Under the pieces are notes generated by a model. It searched no databases. It was not told the DNA's origin and saw only the letters and a program-made list of their open reading frames with translations. A program made the translations under genes and the position numbers. A stretch of DNA of 13,349 nucleotides from Oscillospiraceae bacterium (GTDB lineage: Bacteria > Bacillota > Clostridia > Oscillospirales > Ruminococcaceae): the NCBI GenBank assembly GCA_003531585.1, contig DQFX01000056.1, positions 44,676 to 58,024 on the forward strand. The letters are read 5' to 3'. Positions 1 to 7,402 of this stretch are shown in pieces (within the stretch, counting starts at the first letter, position 1; the number at the start of each line of letters is the position of its first letter).

Positions 1-290
1 GCAGCACCGGTGATCATGTTCTTGATATAGTCAGCATGGCCGGGGCAGTCAACGTGAGCGTAGTGACGCTTCTCAGTCTCATACTCAACGTGAGCGGTAT
101 TGATTGTGATACCACGCTCTCTCTCCTCCGGAGCCTTATCGATCTGATCGTAAGCTTCGAACTTAGCCTTGCCCTGAAGGGACAGCCACTTTGTGATAGC
201 TGCAGTAGTAGTGGTCTTGCCGTGGTCTACGTGACCGATGGTGCCGATGTTTACGTGGGGCTTAGTGGAATTATAATGTTCCTTTGCCAT
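1..290 (-). CDS. tuf: Translation elongation factor EF-Tu, N-terminal part (cut by window edge)
   Basis: EF-Tu is the cytosolic GTPase that carries aminoacyl-tRNA to the ribosomal A site. The reading frame opens at an ATG at 288-290, about 8 nt after an AAGGAGG Shine-Dalgarno, and runs off the left edge after 96 codons with no stop. The visible part begins MAKEHYNSTKPHVNIG and contains most of the G domain: the P-loop GHVDHGKT at residues 19-26, the switch I RGITI at 59-63, and DCPGH at 81-85. One small oddity is Thr at residue 28, where most EF-Tu proteins have Leu (GKTTTT rather than GKTTLT). It follows fusA, the standard str-operon order, but has its own promoter and a leader hairpin. Domains II and III and the NKxD motif lie outside the window. 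The identity is secure. Confidence 0.97.
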   Translation of the reverse strand, partial: MAKEHYNSTKPHVNIGTIGHVDHGKTTTTAAITKWLSLQGKAKFEAYDQIDKAPEERERGITINTAHVEYETEKRHYAHVDCPGHADYIKNMITGA

Positions 291-322
291 TGGTATTTCC
301 TCCTTAATAGGTGATATCTGGT

Positions 323-343
323 GTCCCCCATTGGGCGGGGGAC
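323..343 (-). promoter_or_regulatory. Stem-loop in the tuf 5' leader
   Basis: A perfect 7-bp inverted repeat, GTCCCCC at 323-329 and GGGGGAC at 337-343, encloses a 7-nt loop. It lies inside the predicted tuf leader, roughly midway between the promoter and the Shine-Dalgarno. No U-tract follows it, so it is unlikely to be an intrinsic terminator. It could stabilise the mRNA 5' end or be a processing or regulatory site; its role is not known. Confidence 0.6.
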
Positions 344-363
344 GCCGTAATTTCAGTAATAAT

Positions 364-392
364 ATTGTAACATCTTTCCGCGAAAAAATCAA
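364..392 (-). promoter_or_regulatory. Sigma-A-type promoter for tuf
   Basis: On the minus strand a -35 TTGATT (387-392) is separated by 17 bp from a -10 TACAAT (364-369). The -10 is preceded by TG one base upstream, making an extended -10. Transcription should begin near 357, giving a leader of about 67 nt. The promoter lies wholly in the fusA-tuf spacer, so tuf can be made independently of the upstream str genes as well as by read-through. Confidence 0.75.
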
Positions 393-439
393 GTAGTTTC
401 ACAGAAAAAATGCGCTGAGAGTGCAATTTGCAGTCGGAA

Positions 440-2527
440 TTAGCCGTTCTGCTTGCGCTTGCTCATGATAGCCTCGGAAATGGACTTCGGAACCTCGATG
501 TAGTGGCTCGGCTGCATTACATACTGGCCGCGGCCCTGGGTCTTGGAACGAAGGTCATTGGAGTAACCGAACATCTCAGAAAGCGGAACAAAAGCAGTAA
601 CCTGAACGGAACCATTTCTGGTCTCCTGGTTCTGGATCTGTCCACGTCTGGAGTTGAGGTCGCCGATTACGTTACCGATGTAATCATCAGGAACGACAAC
701 GTCAACACGCATGATCGGCTCGAGGATTACGGAGTGAGCCTGTCTGAGGGCTTCCTTGATAGCCATAGAACCAGCGATCTTGAACGCCATTTCAGAAGAG
801 TCGACTTCATGATAAGAACCGTCGTACAGGGAAACCTTGATGTCTACTACAGGATAGCCTGCGAGGACACCGGCGTTAAGAGCGCCCTGGATACCTGCGT
901 CAACGGCGGGAATGAACTCCTTCGGAATAGAGCCGCCGACAACGTCGTTGCTGAACTCATAACCCTTACCGGACTCGTTCGGCTCAACTCTGATCTTAAC
1001 GTGACCGTACTGACCAGAACCACCGGACTGACGCTTATACTTCATATCAACATCGGCATTGCCGGTGATGGTCTCCTTATAAGCAACCTGCGGAGCGCCT
1101 ACGTTAGCCTCAACCTTGAACTCACGGAGCAGTCTGTCAACGATGATATCGAGGTGAAGCTCACCCATACCAGCGATGATCGTCTGACCGGTCTCCTGGT
1201 TTGTCCAGGTCTTGAAGGTCGGGTCTTCTTCAGCAAGCTTTGCGAGTGCGATAGCCATCTTTTCCTGACCAGCCTTGGTCTTGGGCTCGATAGCCAGGTC
1301 GATAACCGGCTCCGGGAACTCCATGGACTCGAGGATTACAGGGTGGTTCTCATCGCAGAGAGTATCACCAGTGGTGGTGTACTTTGTACCAACTACGGCT
1401 GCGATATCACCGCACGGGCATGCGTCGATATCCTGTCTGTGGTTGGAGTGCATCTGAAGGATACGACCCATACGCTCGTTCTTGTCCTTTGTTGCGTTAA
1501 GAACTGTTGTACCAGCCTCAACGTAGCCGGAGTAAACTCTGAAGAAGCAGAGCTTACCAACGAACGGGTCGGTAGCGATCTTGAATGCGAGAGCGGAGAA
1601 CGGCTGATCGTCGCCAGCGTGTCTCTCAACTTCCTCGCCGGTCTCGGGGTCGATACCCTTGATAGAGGGGATATCGAGAGGAGACGGCATGTAGTCAACT
1701 ACAGCGTCGAGGAGCTTCTGTACGCCCTTGTTTCTGTAAGAAGTACCGCAGGTAACGGGAACGAACTTGTTCTCGATGGTGCCCTTTCTGATGGCAGCCT
1801 TGATCTCCTCGGTGGTGAAGTCCTCACCCTCGGTCTCGAAGTATCTCTCCATCAGCTCGTCGTCGAGCTCTGCAACCTTCTCGAGAAGGTTCTTTCTGTA
1901 CTCCTTAGCCTTATCCAGCATATCGGCAGGGATCTCTTCTACACGCATATCCTTGCCCATATCATCGTAATAAACGTCTGCATTCATCTCAATGAGGTCG
2001 ATGATTCCCTTGAAATCAGCCTCAGCGCCGATAGGGAGCTGAATCGGAACAGCGTTGCACTTGAGTCTGTCGTGCATCATCTGAACAACATTGTAGAAGT
2101 CTGCGCCCATGATATCCATCTTGTTGACATAAGCCATTCTGGGTACATGGTATTCATCTGCCTGACGCCATACTGTTTCTGACTGAGGCTCTACGCCGCC
2201 CTTTGCACAGAAAACAGTTACGGAACCGTCAAGCACTCTCAGGGAACGCTGAACTTCAACGGTGAAGTCAACGTGACCAGGGGTGTCGATAATATTGATT
2301 CTGTGACCCTTCCAGAAGGCTGTGGTCGCAGCGGAGGTGATTGTGATACCTCTCTCCTGCTCCTGAGCCATCCAGTCCATCGTAGCAGTACCATCGTGAG
2401 TTTCACCGATCTTGTGGTTTACACCAGTATAGAACAGGATACGCTCGGTGGTGGTTGTCTTACCTGCGTCGATGTGCGCCATGATACCAATATTACGGGT
2501 CATTTCGAGAGATACGTCTCTTTTCAT
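440..2527 (-). CDS. fusA: Translation elongation factor G
   Basis: EF-G is the GTPase that translocates tRNA and mRNA on the ribosome and, with RRF, recycles ribosomes. The 695-residue product is close to the usual bacterial length of about 690-705. It shows the P-loop AHIDAGKT at residues 17-24, switch I RGITI at 59-63, DTPGH at 81-85 and NKMD at 135-138. Domains II to V follow at normal length, ending MSKRKQNG. The ATG at 2525-2527 follows GGAGG with a 5-nt gap, and MKRDVSLEMTRNIGIMAHID matches the family N-terminus. Position between rpsG and tuf supports this being the housekeeping copy rather than an EF-G paralogue. The motif AKGGVEPQSETVWRQA differs slightly from the more common AVDGVEPQ form; I take this as lineage variation. 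Confidence 0.98.
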   Translation of the reverse strand: MKRDVSLEMTRNIGIMAHIDAGKTTTTERILFYTGVNHKIGETHDGTATMDWMAQEQERGITITSAATTAFWKGHRINIIDTPGHVDFTVEVQRSLRVLDGSVTVFCAKGGVEPQSETVWRQADEYHVPRMAYVNKMDIMGADFYNVVQMMHDRLKCNAVPIQLPIGAEADFKGIIDLIEMNADVYYDDMGKDMRVEEIPADMLDKAKEYRKNLLEKVAELDDELMERYFETEGEDFTTEEIKAAIRKGTIENKFVPVTCGTSYRNKGVQKLLDAVVDYMPSPLDIPSIKGIDPETGEEVERHAGDDQPFSALAFKIATDPFVGKLCFFRVYSGYVEAGTTVLNATKDKNERMGRILQMHSNHRQDIDACPCGDIAAVVGTKYTTTGDTLCDENHPVILESMEFPEPVIDLAIEPKTKAGQEKMAIALAKLAEEDPTFKTWTNQETGQTIIAGMGELHLDIIVDRLLREFKVEANVGAPQVAYKETITGNADVDMKYKRQSGGSGQYGHVKIRVEPNESGKGYEFSNDVVGGSIPKEFIPAVDAGIQGALNAGVLAGYPVVDIKVSLYDGSYHEVDSSEMAFKIAGSMAIKEALRQAHSVILEPIMRVDVVVPDDYIGNVIGDLNSRRGQIQNQETRNGSVQVTAFVPLSEMFGYSNDLRSKTQGRGQYVMQPSHYIEVPKSISEAIMSKRKQNG

Positions 2528-2532
2528 AAATT

Positions 2533-2537
2533 CCTCC
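2533..2537 (-). promoter_or_regulatory. Ribosome binding site of fusA
   Basis: GGAGG on the minus strand ends 5 nt before the fusA ATG, confirming that start. Confidence 0.8.
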
Positions 2538-2553
2538 GTAATTCTGGAATTAC

Positions 2554-2571
2554 CCGGGGTTTTGCCCCCGG
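2554..2571 (-). promoter_or_regulatory. Stem-loop in the rpsG-fusA spacer
   Basis: CCGGGG (2554-2559) and CCCCGG (2566-2571) form a 6-bp GC-only stem with a 6-nt loop, in a 63-nt spacer between the rpsG stop and the fusA start. No U-tract follows on the minus strand, so it is more likely an intercistronic stabilising or processing element than a terminator. It resembles the tuf leader hairpin in size and GC content. Confidence 0.55.
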
Positions 2572-2590
2572 ATAACTCATCTGTTTCTGA

Positions 2591-3061
2591 TTACCACTTA
2601 TAATGTGCGAAAGCCTTGTTAGCTTCAGCCATCTTATGAGTATCGTCACGCTTCTTGCAAGCGCCGCCCTGATTATTGAGTGCGTCAAGGATCTCGTTTG
2701 CAAGTCTTTCCTTCATTGTCTTTTCGTTACGCGCACGGCTGTAGGTGGTGATCCATCTCAGACCGAGTGTGCGTCTTCTCTCGGGGCGAACCTCCATAGG
2801 AACCTGGTAGGTTGCACCGCCGACACGGCGAGCCTTAACCTCGAGCTGCGGCATGATGTTCTCCATTGCCTCCTCGAAAGCTTCCAGAGCGTCCTTGCCG
2901 GTCTTCTCAGCAACGATCTCAAATGCGCCGTAAACGATCTTCTGGGCTACGCCCTTCTTTCCGTCGAGCATGATATTGTTTACCAGTCTTGTTACGAGCT
3001 CAGAGCCGTACACAGGATCCGGAAGAACTTCACGCTTCGGAACATTACCTCTTCTTGGCAC
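2591..3061 (-). CDS. rpsG: 30S ribosomal protein S7 (GTG start)
   Basis: S7 nucleates assembly of the 30S head by binding the 3' domain of 16S rRNA, and it lies at the decoding and exit sites. I place the start at the GTG at 3059-3061, not at the ATG 18 bases upstream. The upstream ATG-AAG-GAG runs straight into the AAGGAGG Shine-Dalgarno (3070-3076), whereas the GTG sits 8 nt after it. This yields a 156-residue protein beginning MPRRGNVPKREVLPDP, which is exactly the usual Bacillota S7 length and N-terminus. Conserved stretches include VKARRVGGATYQVP, VRPERRRTLGLRW and the C-terminal HKMAEANKAFAHYKW. It lies between rpsL and fusA as in the classical str operon. In E. coli S7 also represses its own operon. 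Confidence 0.97.
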   Translation of the reverse strand: MPRRGNVPKREVLPDPVYGSELVTRLVNNIMLDGKKGVAQKIVYGAFEIVAEKTGKDALEAFEEAMENIMPQLEVKARRVGGATYQVPMEVRPERRRTLGLRWITTYSRARNEKTMKERLANEILDALNNQGGACKKRDDTHKMAEANKAFAHYKW

Positions 3062-3207
3062 TTTACTTCCCTCCTTCATACGAAATGAAAATCATAGGTA
3101 CTCGAAAGCATAAGAGCCATACTTTACATAGTGTGGCTTGACCTTCCGCCGTCCAAACAGAGGCTCTATCAAAAATAATGCCTTGTCTGACAGCAATAAG
3201 TCAGAAA
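3062..3207 (-). promoter_or_regulatory. Long structured rpsL-rpsG spacer, candidate S7 regulatory region
   Basis: This 146-nt spacer holds no open frame of interest. It contains a 6-bp stem-loop directly after rpsL (TCTGAC 3186-3191 with GTCAGA 3200-3205). A longer-range pairing, AGAGCC 3113-3118 with GGCTCT 3162-3167, encloses a smaller imperfect hairpin. I see no convincing promoter or terminator. In E. coli the corresponding spacer is where S7 binds to repress its operon. A similar role here is inference from position and structure only. Confidence 0.4.
3070..3076 (-). promoter_or_regulatory. Ribosome binding site that decides the rpsG start
   Basis: AAGGAGG on the minus strand lies 8 nt before the GTG at 3059-3061. 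The alternative ATG at 3077-3079 is immediately upstream of this site and cannot use it. Confidence 0.85.
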
Positions 3208-3633
3208 TTACGCTTTCTTTCCAGCCTTCGGACGCTTAGCACCGTACTTGGAGCGTCCCTGCATTCTCTTGTCTACACCCTGAGCGTCGAGTGTACCTCT
3301 GATGATGTGGTAACGCACACCAGGAAGGTCCTTAACACGGCCGCCACGGATCAGAACAACGGAGTGTTCCTGCAGTTTGTGTCCGATACCGGGAATATAA
3401 GCTGTAACTTCATAACCGTTAGAAAGCTTAACTCTGGCAACCTTTCTCATCGCGGAGTTCGGCTTCTTAGGGGTCTGAGTACGAACGGCTGTGCACACGC
3501 CTCTCTTCTGGGGAGAAGACTGGTCTACCTGCTGCTTGCGCAGTGTGTTCATAGACTTCTGGAGTGCAGGAGCCTTGGATTTCTTTTCAGAAACCTCGCG
3601 TCCCTTGCGGACAAGCTGATTAAACGTTGGCAT
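3208..3633 (-). CDS. rpsL: 30S ribosomal protein S12
   Basis: S12 sits at the decoding centre of the 30S subunit and controls tRNA selection accuracy. The 141-residue product starts MPTFNQLVRKGRE after a strong GGAGGTGA Shine-Dalgarno (3638-3645) four bases from the ATG. It has the roughly 13-residue N-terminal insertion typical of Bacillota S12 compared with E. coli. The core motifs are PQKRGVCT (41-48), TPKKPNSA (54-61) and RGGRVKDLPGVRYH from about residue 96. Lys56 and Lys101, with Pro104, the positions classically altered in streptomycin resistance, carry the wild-type residues, so a sensitive ribosome is predicted. The basic tail ends RSKYGAKRPKAGKKA. It is the first gene of the str transcription unit. 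Confidence 0.98.
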   Translation of the reverse strand: MPTFNQLVRKGREVSEKKSKAPALQKSMNTLRKQQVDQSSPQKRGVCTAVRTQTPKKPNSAMRKVARVKLSNGYEVTAYIPGIGHKLQEHSVVLIRGGRVKDLPGVRYHIIRGTLDAQGVDKRMQGRSKYGAKRPKAGKKA

Positions 3634-3667
3634 TATTTCACCTCCAATAAATTATCGCACGATCATA

Positions 3668-3689
3668 TTTTTCCGGAGCTGTCCGAAAA
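3668..3689 (-). promoter_or_regulatory. Stem-loop in the rpsL 5' leader
   Basis: Within the predicted rpsL leader of about 70 nt, a near-palindrome on the minus strand, TTTTCGGA-CAGC-TCCGGAAAA, can fold into an 8-bp stem with one bulged G and a 4-nt loop. It ends roughly 22 nt before the Shine-Dalgarno. The function is unknown; candidates are leader stabilisation or ribosomal protein feedback. Confidence 0.45.
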
Positions 3690-3710
3690 TATACTCACAC
3701 GCAATTATAA

Positions 3711-3739
3711 ATTATAAAGCAAAGAACGGTGTTTGTCAA
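3711..3739 (-). promoter_or_regulatory. Consensus sigma-A promoter for the str genes
   Basis: The minus strand carries a perfect -35 TTGACA (3734-3739), a 17-bp spacer and a perfect -10 TATAAT (3711-3716). Initiation should be near 3704. It drives rpsL, rpsG and fusA and may read into tuf. The -35 lies inside the 3' arm of the inverted repeat that follows rpoC, so the promoter and the putative rpoC terminator share DNA. Confidence 0.9.
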
Positions 3740-3782
3740 GAGTTTCGCAGAATTTCGCCGAAACTTTGTAGCAAACACCGTT
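3725..3782 (-). terminator. Long inverted repeat after rpoC, likely intrinsic terminator
   Basis: An 11-bp perfect inverted repeat (AACGGTGTTTG at 3725-3735, CAAACACCGTT at 3772-3782) starts about 35 nt after the rpoC stop. A second perfect 7-bp repeat is nested inside it (AGTTTCG 3741-3747, CGAAACT 3759-3765). The RNA would form one long two-part hairpin. The tract after it on the minus strand, CTTTGCTTTATAATTT, is U-rich but interrupted, so termination may be partial. It also overlaps the str promoter. Confidence 0.6.
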
Positions 3783-3816
3783 ACTTATCAATTATACGCT
3801 TTTATTTTTGTGCATT

Positions 3817-6800
3817 TTAACCAGCGTTATCCTCGGGAGCTGATTCAGCCTCTGCTGCTGCGGCAGCGGCGGCAGCCTTCTCAGCCTCGCGCTCCTCAGC
3901 GTAGAGACCTGTACCAGCGGGAATGAGCTTACCGATGATAACGTTCTCCTTCAGACCGAGCAGCGGGTCGATCTTGCCGCGGATAGCCGCGTCTGTAAGC
4001 ACTCTGGTGGTCTCCTGGAAGGAAGCCGCGGACAGGAAGCTGTCTGTTGCCAGAGAAGCCTTAGTGATACCAAGCAGAACCGCTTCGCTCTCAGGCATTC
4101 TGAGTCCGACCTCGCCTGCGTCGATCCTTGCCTGGATCTCCTCGCAAACGGTGGTGAGCTCGTTCTTGCCGATGATGGAGCCGGGAAGCAGGAAGCTGTC
4201 GCCCGGGTCAGTGATGCGGATCTTACGCATCATCTGGCGCACGATGACTTCGATATGCTTATCGTTGATATCAACACCCTGTAAACGGTAAACCTTCTGT
4301 ACCTCGGCGATGATGTAGTTCTGAACTGCTTCCTCGCCCTTTACCTCGAGCACGTCGTGCGGGTTGATGGAGCCCTCGGTCAGTGCGTCGCCGGCAATAA
4401 CGGTATCACCGTCATATACCTTAGGTCTGTAACCGAACGGAACTGCATATGCTTCCTCGGTGCCGTCATCCTGTGTGATTATAGCGTGTCTTGTCTTTTT
4501 GATCTCTTCGTAGCGTACCTTACCGGAAACCTTGGTGATGATCGCAGCGTTCTTCGGGCGGCGGGACTCGAAAAGCTCCTCAACTCGCGGAAGACCCTGT
4601 GTGATATCCTCGGCGGACGCGATACCACCGGTATGGAACGTTCTCATTGTAAGCTGTGTACCCGGCTCACCGATGGACTGCGCCGCGATGATACCAACAG
4701 CCTCGCCGATATTGATGAGCTGACCGTTAGCCAGCGAAGCGCCGTAGCAGTGAGCGCAAACGCCGTTCTTCAGTCCGCAGGTGAGAACAGAGCGTACCTT
4801 TACCTTCTCGGCGCCGGTAGCCACGATCTTTGCAGCGTCCTGATCGTTCATCAGCTTTTCTCTGGAAACGAGTACGTTGCCGTCAGCGTCCTTGAAGTCC
4901 TCGGAGAGGTATCTGCCCACGAGACGCTCTGCAAGCGGCTCAACGAGCTGATTGCCCTCGCGGATCTCGTAAACGTCGATGCCGTCTGTAGTTCCGCAGT
5001 CGTCCTCGCGAATGATGACCTCCTGAGATACGTCTACCAGACGTCTGGTCAGATAACCAGAGTCGGCGGTTCTCAGCGCGGTATCGGCAAGTCCCTTACG
5101 GGCGCCTCGGGAAGAAATGAAGTATTCCAGAATGTTAAGGCCTTCACGGTAGTTAGCCCTGATTGGCATTTCGATGGTCGCACCGGACGTGTTGGCGATA
5201 AGTCCACGCATTCCGGCGAGCTGACGGATCTGGTTCTTAGAACCACGCGCTCCGGAGTCCGCCATCATGTAGATGTTGTTGTACTTATCGAGGTTGTCGT
5301 TCAGCGCGGTACCAACATCTTCGGTAGCCTGGTTCCAGATGCTGATGAACTCTGCCTTTCTCTCGGTATCGGAAATAAAGCCGCGGTTGAACTGCTTGTT
5401 CAGCTTTGCAATCTTAGCGTCAGCGTCTGCGAGGATCTGAGCCTTCTGCGGAGGAATATCCGCGTCGCAGACAGCAACGGTGATACCGGATCTGGTGGAG
5501 TACTTATAGCCCATTGCCTTGATCTTATCGAGTACCTGAGCGGTAGTAGCGGTTCCGTGATTCTTCAGGCAGCGGTCGATGATCTTACCGAGCTGGCTCT
5601 TGCCGACCTTGAAGGATATCTCATAGTCGAGCTGATGCTCCGGATCGGTTCTGTCAACGTAGCCGAGATCCTGAGGAATATGTTCGTTGAATATGATACG
5701 TCCAACGGTAGCGGGAACGAGCTTTGTGATCTTGGTGTCGCCGAGATCCTTTGTAACTCTTACCTTGATCGCAGCGTGAATGGAGATAACGCCGTCCTGG
5801 TAAGCCATGAGAGCCTCGTTAGCGTCGCGGAATACCTTGCCCTCGCCCTTTTCGCCGGGCTTATCAAGGGTCAGATAGTAGGAACCAAGTACCATATCCT
5901 GGGTAGGAACGGTAACAGGACGTCCGTCTGACGGCTTTAACAGGTTCTTTGCAGCGAGCATGAGTGTGCGCGCCTCTTCCTGAGCCTCAGCGGACAGGGG
6001 AAGATGAACCGCCATCTGGTCGCCGTCGAAGTCCGCATTGAACGCGGTACAGCACAGCGGATGGAGCTTGATCGCACGACCCTCAACGAGTACCGGCGAG
6101 AACGCCTGGATACCAAGTCTGTGCAGCGTAGGCGCACGGTTGAGCAGTACGGGGTGATCCTTGATAACGCACTCGAGGGAGTCCCAGACCTTATCCTCTG
6201 CGCGCTCTACCATCTTCTTAGCCTGCTTGATGTTCTGCGCGGAGCCCTTCTCAACGAGGTCGTTGAGCACGAACGGCTTGAACAGCTCGAGAGCCATCTC
6301 CTTCGGGAGACCGCACTGATCCATCTTCAGCTCAGGGCCAACGACGATAACGGAACGTCCGGAGTAGTCGACGCGCTTACCGAGCAGGTTCTGACGGAAA
6401 CGTCCCTGCTTACCCTTTAACAGGTCGGAAAGGGACTTGAGCGGGCGGTTGTTGGAACCGGTGTACGCTCTGCCGTGTCTGCCGTTGTCTATAAGTGCGT
6501 CTACAGCTTCCTGGAGCATGCGCTTCTCGTTTCTGACGATGATCTCCGGAGAGTGCATCTCGATGAGCTTTCTCAGACGGTTGTTTCTGTTGATCACGCG
6601 GCGGTACAGATCGTTAAGGTCGGATACGCCGTATCTTCCGCCGTCGAGCTGTACCATCGGGCGGATATCCGGAGGAATAACCGGAACAGCGTCCATGATC
6701 ATCCACTCGGGACGGTTGTGGGACTGAAGAAATGCCTCGACTACGTCAAGGCGCTTGAGCAGCTTGACGCGCTTCTGACCCTGCTGTGTTGCGGAGAGTT

Positions 6801-7377
6801 CCTCCTTCAGCTCTGCGGAGAGCTTATCGAGGTCGATCTCCTGGAGCAGCTCCTTTATAGCCTCCGCGCCCATGCCGGCCTTGAAGTCGCTGCCGTATTT
6901 GGTGCGGAAATTCGCGTATTCCTTCTCCTCCAGGAGCTGATTCTTGCTCAGTTCCTTAGCCTCGCCCGGGTCGATAACGATGTACTTTGTGAAGTACAGA
7001 ACTTCCTCAAGGCGCTTGGGGGAGATATCCAGCATCTGACCGATGCGGGAAGGGGTACCCTTGAAGTACCAGATATGGGAAACCGGAGCCGCAAGCTCGA
7101 TGTGACCCATACGCTCGCGTCTTACCTTAGCGCGTGTTACCTCAACGCCGCACTTCTCGCAGACCTTTCCTCTGAAACGAATGCGCTTGTACTTGCCGCA
7201 GTTACACTCCCAGTCCTTCTGCGGACCAAAGATACGCTCGCAGAACAGACCTTCCTTTTCCGGCTTCTGGGTACGGTAATTTATGGTTTCAGGACGCAGC
7301 ACTTCGCCGTAGGACCATTCTCTGATCTGGTCGGGAGAGGCAAGTCCGATCTTCATTGACTCAAATGTCGTATTCAA
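3817..7377 (-). CDS. rpoC: DNA-directed RNA polymerase subunit beta prime (TTG start)
   Basis: The beta prime subunit carries the active-site magnesium and most of the DNA-binding clamp of RNA polymerase. The 1186-residue product contains the N-terminal zinc site (Cys58, Cys60, Cys73, Cys76), the catalytic NADFDGDQMAVH at 447-458 with Asp449, 451 and 453, the bridge helix (GLADTALRTADSGYLTRRL, about 762-780), a second zinc site (Cys794, 867, 874, 877) and the trigger-loop region from about residue 891. The start is TTG at 7375-7377, placed 7 nt after GAGGT. The resulting N-terminus, about seven residues before MKIGLASP, matches the Bacillus pattern better than the next ATG. No large insertion is evident. 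The C-terminus is unusual, ending in a Glu/Ala-rich tail with eight consecutive Ala. Confidence 0.98.
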   Translation of the reverse strand: MNTTFESMKIGLASPDQIREWSYGEVLRPETINYRTQKPEKEGLFCERIFGPQKDWECNCGKYKRIRFRGKVCEKCGVEVTRAKVRRERMGHIELAAPVSHIWYFKGTPSRIGQMLDISPKRLEEVLYFTKYIVIDPGEAKELSKNQLLEEKEYANFRTKYGSDFKAGMGAEAIKELLQEIDLDKLSAELKEELSATQQGQKRVKLLKRLDVVEAFLQSHNRPEWMIMDAVPVIPPDIRPMVQLDGGRYGVSDLNDLYRRVINRNNRLRKLIEMHSPEIIVRNEKRMLQEAVDALIDNGRHGRAYTGSNNRPLKSLSDLLKGKQGRFRQNLLGKRVDYSGRSVIVVGPELKMDQCGLPKEMALELFKPFVLNDLVEKGSAQNIKQAKKMVERAEDKVWDSLECVIKDHPVLLNRAPTLHRLGIQAFSPVLVEGRAIKLHPLCCTAFNADFDGDQMAVHLPLSAEAQEEARTLMLAAKNLLKPSDGRPVTVPTQDMVLGSYYLTLDKPGEKGEGKVFRDANEALMAYQDGVISIHAAIKVRVTKDLGDTKITKLVPATVGRIIFNEHIPQDLGYVDRTDPEHQLDYEISFKVGKSQLGKIIDRCLKNHGTATTAQVLDKIKAMGYKYSTRSGITVAVCDADIPPQKAQILADADAKIAKLNKQFNRGFISDTERKAEFISIWNQATEDVGTALNDNLDKYNNIYMMADSGARGSKNQIRQLAGMRGLIANTSGATIEMPIRANYREGLNILEYFISSRGARKGLADTALRTADSGYLTRRLVDVSQEVIIREDDCGTTDGIDVYEIREGNQLVEPLAERLVGRYLSEDFKDADGNVLVSREKLMNDQDAAKIVATGAEKVKVRSVLTCGLKNGVCAHCYGASLANGQLINIGEAVGIIAAQSIGEPGTQLTMRTFHTGGIASAEDITQGLPRVEELFESRRPKNAAIITKVSGKVRYEEIKKTRHAIITQDDGTEEAYAVPFGYRPKVYDGDTVIAGDALTEGSINPHDVLEVKGEEAVQNYIIAEVQKVYRLQGVDINDKHIEVIVRQMMRKIRITDPGDSFLLPGSIIGKNELTTVCEEIQARIDAGEVGLRMPESEAVLLGITKASLATDSFLSAASFQETTRVLTDAAIRGKIDPLLGLKENVIIGKLIPAGTGLYAEEREAEKAAAAAAAAEAESAPEDNAG

Positions 7378-7384
7378 TATATTT

Positions 7385-7390
7385 ACCTCA
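7385..7390 (-). promoter_or_regulatory. Ribosome binding site supporting the rpoC TTG start
   Basis: TGAGGT on the minus strand lies 7 nt before the TTG at 7375-7377. The next in-frame ATG is 21 bases further down and has no comparable Shine-Dalgarno at proper spacing. Confidence 0.65.
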
Positions 7391-7402
7391 TTTCTCTATC
7401 AA

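Noticed and set aside
400..428. Possible fusA terminator (TGC...GCA followed by six T on the minus strand)
   Set aside because: The stem is only 3 bp with a mismatch beyond, too weak to call; read-through from fusA into tuf is expected.
428..2182. 584-codon plus-strand open frame opposite fusA
   Set aside because: It lies antisense to a clear EF-G gene, has no Shine-Dalgarno or recognisable domain, and is a by-product of the strong codon bias of fusA.
3791..3820. TATAAT at 3791-3796 as another promoter just after rpoC
   Set aside because: The only -35 at suitable spacing is TTAAAA with an 18-bp gap, which is weak, and a perfect promoter lies 80 bp downstream.
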